This document shows positions 26,572-35,426 of a stretch of DNA of 64,000 nt, piece after piece. The stretch spans positions 62,001-126,000 of the forward strand of contig JAUJEA010000013.1 in the NCBI GenBank assembly GCA_030442035.1, read 5' to 3'. The notes under the pieces are model-generated. The model was not told the origin of the DNA and searched no databases. It saw nothing but the letters and a program-made list of their open reading frames with translations. The number at the start of each line of letters is the position of its first letter. Positions within the stretch are counted from its first letter, which is position 1. Source of the stretch: Splendidivirga corallicola. Its GTDB lineage: Bacteria; Bacteroidota; Bacteroidia; Cytophagales; Cyclobacteriaceae. The position numbers and the translations under genes are program-made.

Positions 26572-28356
26572 ATGAAAGGACATTATCTTATTTTTTTCCT
26601 TGTTATTCTGTTTTCCTGTCAAACCAAAGAAAACAAGACCCAATCTACGGCGAGTGAGAATAGACCCAATGTAATTCTGATCATGACGGATGATCAGGGA
26701 TATGGAGACCTCGGTTTTCATGGAAATCCTCATATTAAAACACCGGTCCTGGATAGTTTGGCACGGACAAGTACGAGATTCACTTCTTTTTATGTGTCAC
26801 CGGTTTGTGCACCTACCAGGTCAAGTTTGATGACTGGCCGTCATTCACTGAGAACAGGTATCAGGGATACTTATAACGGCGGGGCTATTATGGCTGATTC
26901 TGAGGTGACAATTGCCGAGATCCTGAAAGAAAATGGGTATAGAACAGGCATGTTTGGTAAATGGCATCTGGGTGATAATTATCCTTTCCGTCCGGAAGAT
27001 CAGGGTTTTGATGAAACTGTATGGCATGCGAGTGGTGGAATTGGCCAGGTTGGAGATGTCAAAAATTACTATGCCTTCGACAGCTCGTATTTCGATCCGG
27101 AATTAATAAGGAATGGAGTGTTCTTCAAATCAAAAGGATATTGCTCGGATGTTTATACTGATGAAGCTTTACATTTCATCGATCAGGAAAATGATGATCC
27201 GTTTTTTATATACCTGTCTTTTAATGCTCCCCATACACCTTTGCAACTCCCCAAGAGCTCCTATGAAATGTATCAGGACGTTCAGGTAGATGCCGGTTCA
27301 CACATGCAAAAGGGATATCCTGTACGAGAAATGAGTGATCGGGACATTGATGCTGCCAGAAAAGTCTATGGTATGGTCAGTAATATTGATGATAACCTGG
27401 GAAGATTATTTAACCATTTAAATAAGAAAGGATTAGCTGAGAATACCATTGTTATTTTTCTAACGGATAACGGCCCTCAGCAAAACAGGTATAATGGCGG
27501 CCTTAGAGGAAGAAAAGGAATGGTTTATGAAGGCGGGGTTAAGGTGCCTTTTTTCATTTCTTATGGTAACAAAATACCAAAAGATCAAAATGTTGATATC
27601 CCGGGTGCACATATCGATGTGCTTCCAACACTTTTGAGTCTTTGTGATATAGAAAGCACAAATATTTCCAATCCTATTGATGGAAAGGACCTGAAACCTT
27701 TGATCTATGGGGAATCGGTTACCTGGGCAGATCGTCCCTTATTTTTCCATTGGCAAAGAGGCTTTCCTGAACCTTACAGAAATGTAGCGGTCAGAAAGGG
27801 CGACTACAAATTAGTTGGGAACACTGCTCATCACGCCAATGTGGAAGATTTTGAACTGTTTAACCTGGCTGAAGACCCTTATGAAAGCGTAAATCTTAAC
27901 CTTCAGTTACCGGATAAAGTGAATGAATTGAGATCTTTATTTGATGATTGGTACAACAACGTAATCAAGGAAGATAACCTGGTGGCATTTCCAAGAATTC
28001 CTGTTGGTACCGAACATGAAAATCCGGTTCTGCTAAACCGAAACGATGCTAAAGGAGCCAAGGGTATATGGAATCAGGACCTCATTTATGGCTATTGGGA
28101 TGTATCTGTGGAAGAAACCGGAAGCTATGATGTGAGATGTTATTTCAGAGAAAATGTAAAAAATTCAGGAAGGTTAAAAGTGAGGCTAGGCTCGATCCAA
28201 AGATCCAAAGATCATGCTGATACGTTGACAAGACTAGTGGAAATCGAGAACATAGAGCTACAAAAAGGAAATTATCAATTAGAAACCTGGTTCCGAGAAC
28301 ATAAAAAGTGGCAGAATGTTCACTTCCCATTTTATGTAGAGATTGAGAAGAAATGA
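26572..28356 (+). CDS. Type I formylglycine sulfatase, lipoprotein
   Basis: Removes sulfate esters, probably from polysaccharide fragments. The ATG at 26572 gives MKGHYLIFFLVILFSCQTK, a lipoprotein signal with LFSC. The S1 features are clear: NVILIMTDDQGYGDLGFHG with the metal aspartates, the FGly motif VCAPTRSSLMTGR (modified Cys in CAPTR), TGMFGKWHLGD, and FLTDNGPQ. About 100 residues beyond the sulfatase core (from about 500) form a beta-rich C-terminal domain (GYWDVSVEETGSYDVRCYF). The Cys must be oxidised by a maturase that is not in this window. It is convergent with the response regulator, with a 7-bp tandem repeat in between. Confidence 0.9.
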   Translation: MKGHYLIFFLVILFSCQTKENKTQSTASENRPNVILIMTDDQGYGDLGFHGNPHIKTPVLDSLARTSTRFTSFYVSPVCAPTRSSLMTGRHSLRTGIRDTYNGGAIMADSEVTIAEILKENGYRTGMFGKWHLGDNYPFRPEDQGFDETVWHASGGIGQVGDVKNYYAFDSSYFDPELIRNGVFFKSKGYCSDVYTDEALHFIDQENDDPFFIYLSFNAPHTPLQLPKSSYEMYQDVQVDAGSHMQKGYPVREMSDRDIDAARKVYGMVSNIDDNLGRLFNHLNKKGLAENTIVIFLTDNGPQQNRYNGGLRGRKGMVYEGGVKVPFFISYGNKIPKDQNVDIPGAHIDVLPTLLSLCDIESTNISNPIDGKDLKPLIYGESVTWADRPLFFHWQRGFPEPYRNVAVRKGDYKLVGNTAHHANVEDFELFNLAEDPYESVNLNLQLPDKVNELRSLFDDWYNNVIKEDNLVAFPRIPVGTEHENPVLLNRNDAKGAKGIWNQDLIYGYWDVSVEETGSYDVRCYFRENVKNSGRLKVRLGSIQRSKDHADTLTRLVEIENIELQKGNYQLETWFREHKKWQNVHFPFYVEIEKK

Positions 28357-28470
28357 TTGGTAGGTTTTGAGTTTCAAGCTTCAGGTTACAGGTTTCAAGA
28401 TTGACCATTGATTTTCTCAATTTCCTTGTTGAAATGAAACCCTATATATAAGCATATCGTTTCGGCTTTA

Positions 28471-28551
28471 CCTGCAACCTGCAACCTGCAACCTGCAACC
28501 TGCAACCTGCAACCTGCAACCTGCAACCTGCAACCTGCAACCTGCAACCTG
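28471..28551. repeat. Heptanucleotide tandem repeat, (CCTGCAA)x11
   Basis: Eleven perfect 7-bp units followed by a partial CCTG, ending four bases before the TAG stop of the response regulator. On the minus strand it is transcribed right after that stop. A related non-tandem stretch (TTTCAAG, CTTCAGGTTACAGG) at 28371-28400 is partly inverted relative to it. Perfect identity of all units points to recent slippage. Confidence 0.95.
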
Positions 28552-28554
28552 AAA

Positions 28555-29925
28555 CTAAATCCCATACTTCTCCAATTTCCTATAAAGGGTGGCCCGTGTA
28601 ATACCTAATTCTTTGGCTACTTTACTCATGTTTCCCTGGTTGGTTTGCATGGACTTTCTGATCAGCTTTTCTTCCATTTCATCCAATGTAATGGGCTGGG
28701 GTTTTTCGGAGGTTTGGGTTTCTCTTTGCTGAGGAAAGAAATCCCTTGCCTGAAGAGACTTACCTTCATTGAGAATAATAGCTCGTTCAATAGCATGTTG
28801 CAATTCTCTTACGTTTCCAGGCCAATGGTATTGTTGCAACTTGCTCATGGTCTGCTTATCAATCTTTGTTTTGTCTTTTTTATACTTGGTAGTGTAAATA
28901 TTGATAAAATGCTCAGCCAACAACGGTATATCTTCAATTCGTTCCCTCAGCGGTGGCAAAGTGATTTCTACCGTATTGATCCTGTATAGAAGATCTTGTC
29001 TGAATTTCTTTTCTCCCACCATATTGTACAATGGCATGTTAGTAGCACAGATAAGTCTTATGTCGATTTCCTTTTTATTATTTGAACCAACTCTACGGAT
29101 TTCCCGGTTTTGCAATGCGGTCAATAATTTAACTTGCAGGCTCATAGAAAGATTACCAATTTCATCGAGGAATAGTGTCCCCTGAGAGGCCATTTCAAAA
29201 CTCCCGGGCCTGTCTTCCTTGGCATCTGTAAAGGCCCCTTTTACATGACCGAATAGTTCGCTTTCGAATAAACTTTCACTAATGGCCCCCAGATCAACAT
29301 TAACGAAGGGATGTTGGTTTCTCAATGATTTTTTGTGCAGTGCCCTGGCGACAAGTTCCTTCCCTGTACCATTCTCACCTAGTATTAGAACATTAGCATC
29401 GGTTACTGCTACTTTATCGATAAGGTCAAATACCCGCTGCATGGCTGGTGAGTTGCCAATAAACCCTCCAAGATTCTTATGAATACCTTCATTCAATTTT
29501 TGCTGCGTATTGCGAAGTCGCTCAACTTCAAGTTTTGACTTTCTCAGTTCAATGGCTGAAAGGATGGTAGCTAACAGCTTTTCATTTTTCCAGGGTTTTA
29601 GAACAAATTCTATGGCTCCTTTTTTGATGGCCTGTACAGCCAAATCGATTTCACCATAGGCAGTGATCATAATAACACTGGCGCTTGGATCCATCTCCAA
29701 AATTCTGCTCAGCCAGAATAATCCCTCTTCACCATCATTATCTCCTTTGGAATAGTTCATATCCAAAAGAATTACATCAGGATTCTGTTCAAGAAGGATC
29801 TTTTCTAGTTGCTCCGGATTTTGTTCTATCTGAACCTCAGAGAATTCCTGTTTCAGGAACATTTTTGCAGTTTGCAAAACATCCAGGTCATCATCCACAA
29901 TGAGAATATTTGTTTTGGTATTCAT
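28555..29925 (-). CDS. Sigma-54-dependent response regulator, NtrC family
   Basis: Two-component activator of sigma-54 promoters. The ATG at 29925 (MNTKTNILIVDDDLDV) places the receiver domain at the N-terminus: acidic pocket VDDD, phospho-acceptor in VILLDMNYSK, then ITAYGE and LKPWK. The AAA+ domain (about 145-380) has Walker A GENGTGKE, the sigma-54 contact loop as GAFTDA instead of GAFTGA, and Walker B LFLDEIG. A Fis-type helix-turn-helix ends the protein (SKVAKELGITRATLYRKLEK). The GAFTDAKEDR form is, to my knowledge, common in Bacteroidota. No cognate kinase gene adjoins. It is divergent from the permease array, which carries a sigma-54-like promoter. Confidence 0.92.
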   Translation of the reverse strand: MNTKTNILIVDDDLDVLQTAKMFLKQEFSEVQIEQNPEQLEKILLEQNPDVILLDMNYSKGDNDGEEGLFWLSRILEMDPSASVIMITAYGEIDLAVQAIKKGAIEFVLKPWKNEKLLATILSAIELRKSKLEVERLRNTQQKLNEGIHKNLGGFIGNSPAMQRVFDLIDKVAVTDANVLILGENGTGKELVARALHKKSLRNQHPFVNVDLGAISESLFESELFGHVKGAFTDAKEDRPGSFEMASQGTLFLDEIGNLSMSLQVKLLTALQNREIRRVGSNNKKEIDIRLICATNMPLYNMVGEKKFRQDLLYRINTVEITLPPLRERIEDIPLLAEHFINIYTTKYKKDKTKIDKQTMSKLQQYHWPGNVRELQHAIERAIILNEGKSLQARDFFPQQRETQTSEKPQPITLDEMEEKLIRKSMQTNQGNMSKVAKELGITRATLYRKLEKYGI

Positions 29926-30006
29926 TGCATTAATTTGTCGACCAATTAAGAGTAGTACAATCGTGTATTGAGGATAGACCCAATTCAATACTTCAGCACC
30001 AATGCC

Positions 30007-30124
30007 ATTAACTTAATCGTCATTCCTTACTTGATAAGGAATCTCAATCGGGTATAAGCTTCTAAAAATGAGATTCCTGCGTACGCAGGAATGACGTCTT
30101 CTCCTCGATAAGGCTTAAGTTAAT
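30007..30124. repeat. Nested cruciform-like inverted repeat element
   Basis: The outer arms ATTAACTTAA (30007-30016) and TTAAGTTAAT (30115-30124) enclose CGTCATTCC / GGAATGACG. Inside these are two hairpins: ATTCCTTA-CTTGA-TAAGGAAT (30022-30042) and the perfect 20-bp palindrome ATTCCTGCGTACGCAGGAAT (30073-30092). The design is that of a REP/BIME-type element. It lies between the response regulator and the sigma-54-like promoter; its ATGCCATTAA start also occurs at the ends of the ~140-bp element. Confidence 0.75.
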
Positions 30125-30279
30125 AACATTAACCTCAGCACTTTAATACTTACATACTTCAACACTTCGAGTAAATGTATAAAAATTAAACACAATTGTG
30201 TATAAAAATTAAACACTTTTGAAACTTCAATCTTTTGGAATTATTTTGTTAATTCCTGTTAATCAATTATTTAAGTGAT

Positions 30280-30295
30280 TGGCATGCACTTTGAC
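30280..30295 (+). promoter_or_regulatory. Sigma-54 (-24/-12) promoter-like site
   Basis: TGGCATGCACTTTGAC fits the consensus TGGCAC-N5-TTGCA with exact spacing and mismatches only at the last base of each box region (T for C, and AC for CA). It is 103 bp upstream of the ATG of the first permease. The gene on the other side encodes a sigma-54 activator, so the site is probably used to drive the permease array. The activator's binding sites were not identified. Confidence 0.6.
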
Positions 30296-30310
30296 AAAGA
30301 ACAAAGACAA

Positions 30311-30397
30311 TGAGTAATTAATAATGAGTAATGAACAATCATGAATTACCAAATACCCTATTACTAATTGTTAATTACTCATTACTAATTGATAAAT
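30311..30397. repeat. AT-rich palindromic spacer R1
   Basis: A left arm built from TAATAATGAGTAATGAAC words and a right arm TTAATTACTCATTACTAATT pair as an imperfect hairpin. The right arm ends seven bases before the ATG of the first permease. The same design recurs before the next four permeases. Confidence 0.75.
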
Positions 30398-32821
30398 ATG
30401 ACTAAGAACAACCTTAAACTAATATTCAGGAACTTCCTTAAGAATAAAGGTTACGTGGCCATCAATATTCTTGGTCTGACGCTGGGAACGGCGGCTTGTT
30501 TACTAATTTACCTCTTGGTGACCTATGAGCTTAGCTTTGACAATTACCACTCCAATACTGAAAATATATACAGAGTGGTAATTCATGAAAAGGAAGCTAC
30601 CGGTTACGAATATAGCCCATCAACTCCTTACCCATTGGCTGAAGCACTCCGTATTGACATGCCAGACGTGTCAGCTATTTCCGGAATTCACTATGATCAG
30701 GAAAATACAGTGCGCATTGATGATAAAAAGTTCAAGGAGGAAAATATTCTATTTGCAGATTCTTTATTTTCAGAGGTCTTTGATATACCTATGAAAGTAG
30801 GTAATGCTAAAGAAGTACTTTCACAACCTAATAGTGTTATTCTAACCCAGGAGATTGCTCAAAAATATTTTCCCAACGAGGATCCGATTGGAAAGGTGAT
30901 TATACTGGGAAATGAATTGAACCTTGAGGTAAAAGGTATTGTAAAAGACCCACCTCCCAATACACATTTGCCCTACATCATGTTGGTTTCCTTACCATCT
31001 CTGACTGATGATTTTATTGGTGGTTTTGACAGGGATAGTTGGGGAGTACAAGTCGCTGGATATACCTACATGGTAGTATCCGAGCATATTTCAAAAGAAG
31101 AGATAGAGGCAGGGTTTATCCCATTTCTTCAAAAATACCGTGGTGAAAAGGCTGAAGGAGAAAGCTATCATTTACAACCGTTAAGGGAGATCCACTTTGA
31201 TACAAGATATGCAGGAGATGATATTGAAAATGCTGTAGAATACAAATACCTGTTTATTCTTTCCTTGATAGGTATCCTCATTCTTGTTGTTGCCAGCATC
31301 AATTTTGTGAATCTTTCAACAGCACTGGCAGTAAAAAAATCAAAAGAAGTTGGAATCAGGAAAACACTAGGTGCAAGTCGGTTCAGCCTGGGACGGCAGT
31401 TTATGCTGGAAACTTTATTATTGACCCTGGTAGCAACAATTATTGCCCTGGCCCTGGTAGAACGATTGTTACCGTCTTTAAATAACTTTTTGAACAAGGA
31501 AATAACATTCAACCTTTTTACTGATCCAAGTGTTTTCCTCTTTGTCATGGTTCTGGTCATATTCGTCAGTGTCCTATCCGGTACCTATCCCTCGTTCATT
31601 TTAGCCAGGTATCATCCCATTATGGCGTTGAAAAATAAAATTACTTCTCAGAATAGTACTTCTGTTAGTCTGAGAAAGTGGTTGGTAATTATTCAATTCG
31701 CTGTTTCCCAGGTACTGATCATCTGTACTATTATCATATCCCAACAGATGGGACATTTCAGAAATAAACCACTTGGCTTCAACTCAAAGGCACTACTGAC
31801 GGTTCCAATGCCTGAAAACAAATCTCAACAACTGGACGGATTTAAAACAAGGTTGTCGACCAATCCAAATATCGAATCAATTTCTTATTCCCTGGGAGCT
31901 CCTAGCTCAGGAAACAATATTACCACCTCATTTCGCTTAAAGGGAACCGAAGATGAGTCGTACAGTGTGAATGTGAAAATGATCGATTATTCTTATTATG
32001 AAACATTTGGATTAGAGCTATTGGCAGGCCGATGGTTTTCTCCTAATGAAGAAAAATTTGCAAGTATAGATCTGCCAAAAGAAGAAAGGAAGTACTCTTT
32101 TGTGGTTAATGAGGCTACAGTGAAAAGATTGGGATTCTCATCACCTGAAGATGCATTAGGAAAAATGATCTCAACAGGTGTGAATAGTATTAGCGCTCCG
32201 ATAATAGGTGTTGTGAGAGATTTTCATTTTAAATCCCTGCATCAGCAAATTGAACCCTGCATTTTGATGCATTTTCCATATTTCTATTATACGGCTTCTT
32301 TGAAAGTTTCTTCAGATCATCTGCCTGAGACAATAGAGCATGTCAAAAGTGCCTGGAGCGACATTTATTCCAATTATATTTTTGAATATGAATTTGTTGA
32401 TGATCATTTGGCAAAACTTTATCAAAGCGAAGAAAGAACATTCACATTGTTTAAAGTATTTTCATCTCTTGCCATTTTGATCAGTTGTTTAGGATTATTG
32501 GGTTTGACATCATTTATCACGTTGCAAAAAACAAAAGAAGTTGCTGTGAGAAAGGTGTTTGGGGCCTCCATATCAAATGTTGTTTACCTGTTTTCCAGAG
32601 ACTTTCTTAAGCTTGTTGGGATTGCTTTTGTGCTGGCGTTGCCACTAGCCTGGTATGGGGCAGATACCTGGTTAGCAGGTTTTGCCTATAAAATTGATTT
32701 GGAAATAGGTTTTTTTCTCGCCAGTGTTCTCTTAACCGGATTAATTGCTTTTGTCACCGTAAGTTACCAATCGATCAAAGCAGCACTGGTAAATCCAGTG
32801 GATTCATTACGAAACGAATAA
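30398..32821 (+). CDS. FtsX/MacB-type ABC permease, paralog 1 of 6
   Basis: Inner-membrane permease of the MacB/LolC type (807 aa). The ATG at 30398 gives MTKNNLKLIFRNFLKNKGY; a TTG at 30389 is less likely. An N-terminal helix (INILGLTLGTAACLLIYLLV) and a large periplasmic domain (about 45-280) are followed by three helices with the coupling motif KSKEVGIRKTLGASRFSLG. After a fifth helix (LVIIQFAVSQVLIICTII) comes a second periplasmic domain, then three helices with TKEVAVRKVFGASISNVVYL. It is thus a duplicated MacB with eight helices, typical of Bacteroidota. It ends NPVDSLRNE, a tail shared by the series. It needs an ATPase from elsewhere in the genome. It directly follows the sigma-54-like promoter. 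Confidence 0.9.
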   Translation: MTKNNLKLIFRNFLKNKGYVAINILGLTLGTAACLLIYLLVTYELSFDNYHSNTENIYRVVIHEKEATGYEYSPSTPYPLAEALRIDMPDVSAISGIHYDQENTVRIDDKKFKEENILFADSLFSEVFDIPMKVGNAKEVLSQPNSVILTQEIAQKYFPNEDPIGKVIILGNELNLEVKGIVKDPPPNTHLPYIMLVSLPSLTDDFIGGFDRDSWGVQVAGYTYMVVSEHISKEEIEAGFIPFLQKYRGEKAEGESYHLQPLREIHFDTRYAGDDIENAVEYKYLFILSLIGILILVVASINFVNLSTALAVKKSKEVGIRKTLGASRFSLGRQFMLETLLLTLVATIIALALVERLLPSLNNFLNKEITFNLFTDPSVFLFVMVLVIFVSVLSGTYPSFILARYHPIMALKNKITSQNSTSVSLRKWLVIIQFAVSQVLIICTIIISQQMGHFRNKPLGFNSKALLTVPMPENKSQQLDGFKTRLSTNPNIESISYSLGAPSSGNNITTSFRLKGTEDESYSVNVKMIDYSYYETFGLELLAGRWFSPNEEKFASIDLPKEERKYSFVVNEATVKRLGFSSPEDALGKMISTGVNSISAPIIGVVRDFHFKSLHQQIEPCILMHFPYFYYTASLKVSSDHLPETIEHVKSAWSDIYSNYIFEYEFVDDHLAKLYQSEERTFTLFKVFSSLAILISCLGLLGLTSFITLQKTKEVAVRKVFGASISNVVYLFSRDFLKLVGIAFVLALPLAWYGADTWLAGFAYKIDLEIGFFLASVLLTGLIAFVTVSYQSIKAALVNPVDSLRNE

Positions 32822-32917
32822 ATAACAATGATTAATTAATAATGAGTAATGAACAATCATGGATTACCAAATACCCTATTACTAATTATTAATTACTCAT
32901 TACTAATTGAATAAGCC
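32822..32917. repeat. AT-rich palindromic spacer R2
   Basis: Nearly identical to R1: TTAATAATGAGTAATGAACA at the left and TTAATTACTCATTACTAATT at the right, with the same middle containing ATTACCAAATACCCTATTAC. It fills the whole gap between permeases 1 and 2. R1 and R2 are the most alike of the set. Confidence 0.8.
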
Positions 32918-35332
32918 ATGTTTAAAAACTACTTTAAGATTGCCCTGAGAAACCTTGTTAAAAGTAGAATTTATACCATCATTAATGTGAGTGGTTTGGC
33001 CATTGGTTTGGCTTGTGTCATTATCATTATGGCTTATGTTAATCTGGAGTTGAGCTACGATCAGTTTCATTCCAATCATGAAAATCTGTATAGGATAACT
33101 GTGGAGTGGGAAGACGATGGTTGGTTTGTTCATACAGCTATGAATCATGCTCCTTTGACGGATATCCTGAACGAGCATTTGGCTTCAATTGATAAGATAA
33201 CAAGGATTTACCCTTTCCAGACTACCTTTAGTGTTGATCGACAGGTAAAGTATAAGGAAAATGGATTTGTCTTTGCCGATTCCACAATTTTTCAACTATT
33301 CGATTTTGAAAGCCTTTCTCCCAATATAGAAGAAGCATTATATGATCCGGCCGGAATCGTACTGACGGAAAGTAAGGCGATCAAATACTTTGGTAATACA
33401 GATATAGTCGGCAAGCCACTCTATTATGAAGATGAATCACGAACTTTTGAATACACCGTAAGAGGTGTGATCAAAGATATGCCTCAAAATTCACATATGC
33501 ACTTTGGTTTGATAGGCTCTTTTGGCAGCCTGGAAACCATGATGCCCTGGTACAACAATTGGCATCATCCTCCAATGTATATCTATGCTTTGTCCAGAGA
33601 AGGTTTTAGCGCGATGGACATTGAAGATCAAATCAAGACTACCGTGCCGGGACATATGCCGGATTATGTTCAGGAAGAAGAAAGAAAATATACGGTTCAG
33701 CGTGTTACCGATATCCACCTATACTCAGATCTGGAAAACGAATGGGAAGCAAATTCTCAAGCTATTTATGTAAAGATGTTTGTCATCATTGCCGGTTTTA
33801 TTTTACTGATCGCTTGTGTAAATTTTATGAACTTATCCACTGCCCGTTCAAACACCAGAGCTAAGGAAGTGGGCATGAGAAAAGTACTGGGTGCCTATAG
33901 AAAGCAGTTGATCTATCAATTTCTGGGTGAGTCATTGCTGATAACAGTCTTCTCTATTTTTCTGGCCTTTGGTTTGGCAGAATGGGTATTAAAGTATCTT
34001 TTTAACAATATCATTGGTAAGGAGATCTCACTGGCCTTTCTTTTTAATTGGCCAAATTGGGGGATCATGCTGTTATCAATTTTGCTGTTAAGTTTTGTCG
34101 CTGGTGCTTATCCTGCCTTTTACCTTTCCCATTTCAAACCGATCAAGACTTTGAGAGGAAAGCTTGAAAAAGCCGGGGGAGTAGTTGGCTTCAGAAAAGG
34201 GATGGTCACTTTTCAGTTCTTTGTATCATGTTTGTTAATCCTGGGTACTTTCATTGTATTGAAGCAGATCAATTTCCTCCGAAACAAAAAGCTTGGATTT
34301 GATAAGGAACACATTATCGCTTTAAGAATGGTTGACCGCGCTTCTCAAACAAATTATGAGTTGCTTAAAAATCAATTGATTTCCGAGGCGAATGTGATCA
34401 ATGTTTCCCTGTCATCCACAATCCCCGGGAGAGATGAATTTTATGGTTTCCCTGTAGTTCCTGAAGGAGCTACAGATGATCAGGACTTCACTGTGAAAAC
34501 GTTGGGTGTTGATGAGGATTTTCTTCCTAATTATAATATTGAGCTAATTGAAGGCAGAAATTTCTCCAAAGATTTTCCAACGGATCAAAGGGAAGCCTTT
34601 ATAGTCAATAGAGCTGCAATAAAAAGATTTGGCTGGGAGGATGCATTGAATAAAGAACTAGCCCTTACTGTTTATACCGGAGGAGAGGATATCAGAAAAG
34701 GTAAAGTTATCGGTGTCGTGGAAGATTTTCATTTCCGATCTTTATACAATATCGTAGAACCTCTCGTCATCTATATCAATAAACATCCTTACTACAGTGA
34801 TTTCTTGTCAGTTAAACTAAAGCCGGGAAATGTAAATGAATCCCTGGAAATGCTTGAAAATAAATGGAGGGCCTTCAACACTGACAAGCCTATGGAGTAT
34901 TACTTTCTGGATCAGGAACTGGATAAACTATATCATTCCGAAGTAAAAAGAAGTAAAATTTTCTCATCTTTTGCCTTTTTATCAATTATCGTTTCGTGTC
35001 TGGGACTTTTCGGGTTATCATCCTTCACAGCCCATCAGCGAATGAAAGAGATTGGTATTCGAAAAGTGCTTGGAGCCAGTATTTTCAATATTTTGAGGAT
35101 GCTCTCAAAAGAATATATAGTACTGATCATCATTGCCAACCTGATTGCATGGCCTTTGGCATTTTATCTATCCAAACGCTGGCTCGAAGGTTTTGCCTAC
35201 AAAGCCAGTATTGAATGGAGCATATTCGTGGCAACTTTGTTTATTGCGCTACTTATAGCTTTGATCACGGTGAGCTTTCAATCGATCAAAGCGGCTCTTA
35301 TAAATCCTGTGAATTCATTAAAAGACGAATGA
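32918..35332 (+). CDS. FtsX/MacB-type ABC permease, paralog 2 of 6
   Basis: Eight-helix duplicated MacB permease (804 aa) with the series start MFKNYFKIALRNLVKSRIYT and the helix GLAIGLACVIIIMAYVNLEL. The coupling motifs are AKEVGMRKVLGAYRKQLIYQ in the first half and MKEIGIRKVLGASIFNILRM in the second. The first periplasmic domain carries LYRITVEWEDDGWFVHTAMN, unlike its neighbours, so ligand or partner choice may differ. It ends NPVNSLKDE. All helix blocks are intact and there is no frameshift. The ATG directly follows spacer R2. Confidence 0.9.
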   Translation: MFKNYFKIALRNLVKSRIYTIINVSGLAIGLACVIIIMAYVNLELSYDQFHSNHENLYRITVEWEDDGWFVHTAMNHAPLTDILNEHLASIDKITRIYPFQTTFSVDRQVKYKENGFVFADSTIFQLFDFESLSPNIEEALYDPAGIVLTESKAIKYFGNTDIVGKPLYYEDESRTFEYTVRGVIKDMPQNSHMHFGLIGSFGSLETMMPWYNNWHHPPMYIYALSREGFSAMDIEDQIKTTVPGHMPDYVQEEERKYTVQRVTDIHLYSDLENEWEANSQAIYVKMFVIIAGFILLIACVNFMNLSTARSNTRAKEVGMRKVLGAYRKQLIYQFLGESLLITVFSIFLAFGLAEWVLKYLFNNIIGKEISLAFLFNWPNWGIMLLSILLLSFVAGAYPAFYLSHFKPIKTLRGKLEKAGGVVGFRKGMVTFQFFVSCLLILGTFIVLKQINFLRNKKLGFDKEHIIALRMVDRASQTNYELLKNQLISEANVINVSLSSTIPGRDEFYGFPVVPEGATDDQDFTVKTLGVDEDFLPNYNIELIEGRNFSKDFPTDQREAFIVNRAAIKRFGWEDALNKELALTVYTGGEDIRKGKVIGVVEDFHFRSLYNIVEPLVIYINKHPYYSDFLSVKLKPGNVNESLEMLENKWRAFNTDKPMEYYFLDQELDKLYHSEVKRSKIFSSFAFLSIIVSCLGLFGLSSFTAHQRMKEIGIRKVLGASIFNILRMLSKEYIVLIIIANLIAWPLAFYLSKRWLEGFAYKASIEWSIFVATLFIALLIALITVSFQSIKAALINPVNSLKDE

Positions 35333-35426
35333 TGGTAATTAACAATGAATAATGAGTAATTAGTAATAGAATGTTTCCGTCACTTTATTATTCATTATTA
35401 ATTACTAATTATTAATTGAATAGACT
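35333..35426. repeat. AT-rich palindromic spacer R3
   Basis: More diverged member: AATGAATAATGAGTAATTAG at the left and ATTAATTACTAATTATTAAT at the right, with a distinct loop containing GAATGTTTCCGTCAC. The pairing is kept although the bases differ from R1 and R2, which suggests that the hairpin shape or the repeat-making process, rather than the exact sequence, is maintained. Confidence 0.7.

Noticed and set aside
9577-28356. Canonical polysaccharide utilisation locus
   Set aside because: No SusC/SusD pair or SusR/HTCS/ECF regulator was found, so the term is not applied.
28471-28551. Candidate CRISPR or minisatellite array
   Set aside because: The unit is 7 bp and contiguous, without spacers or cas genes, so it is a simple tandem repeat.
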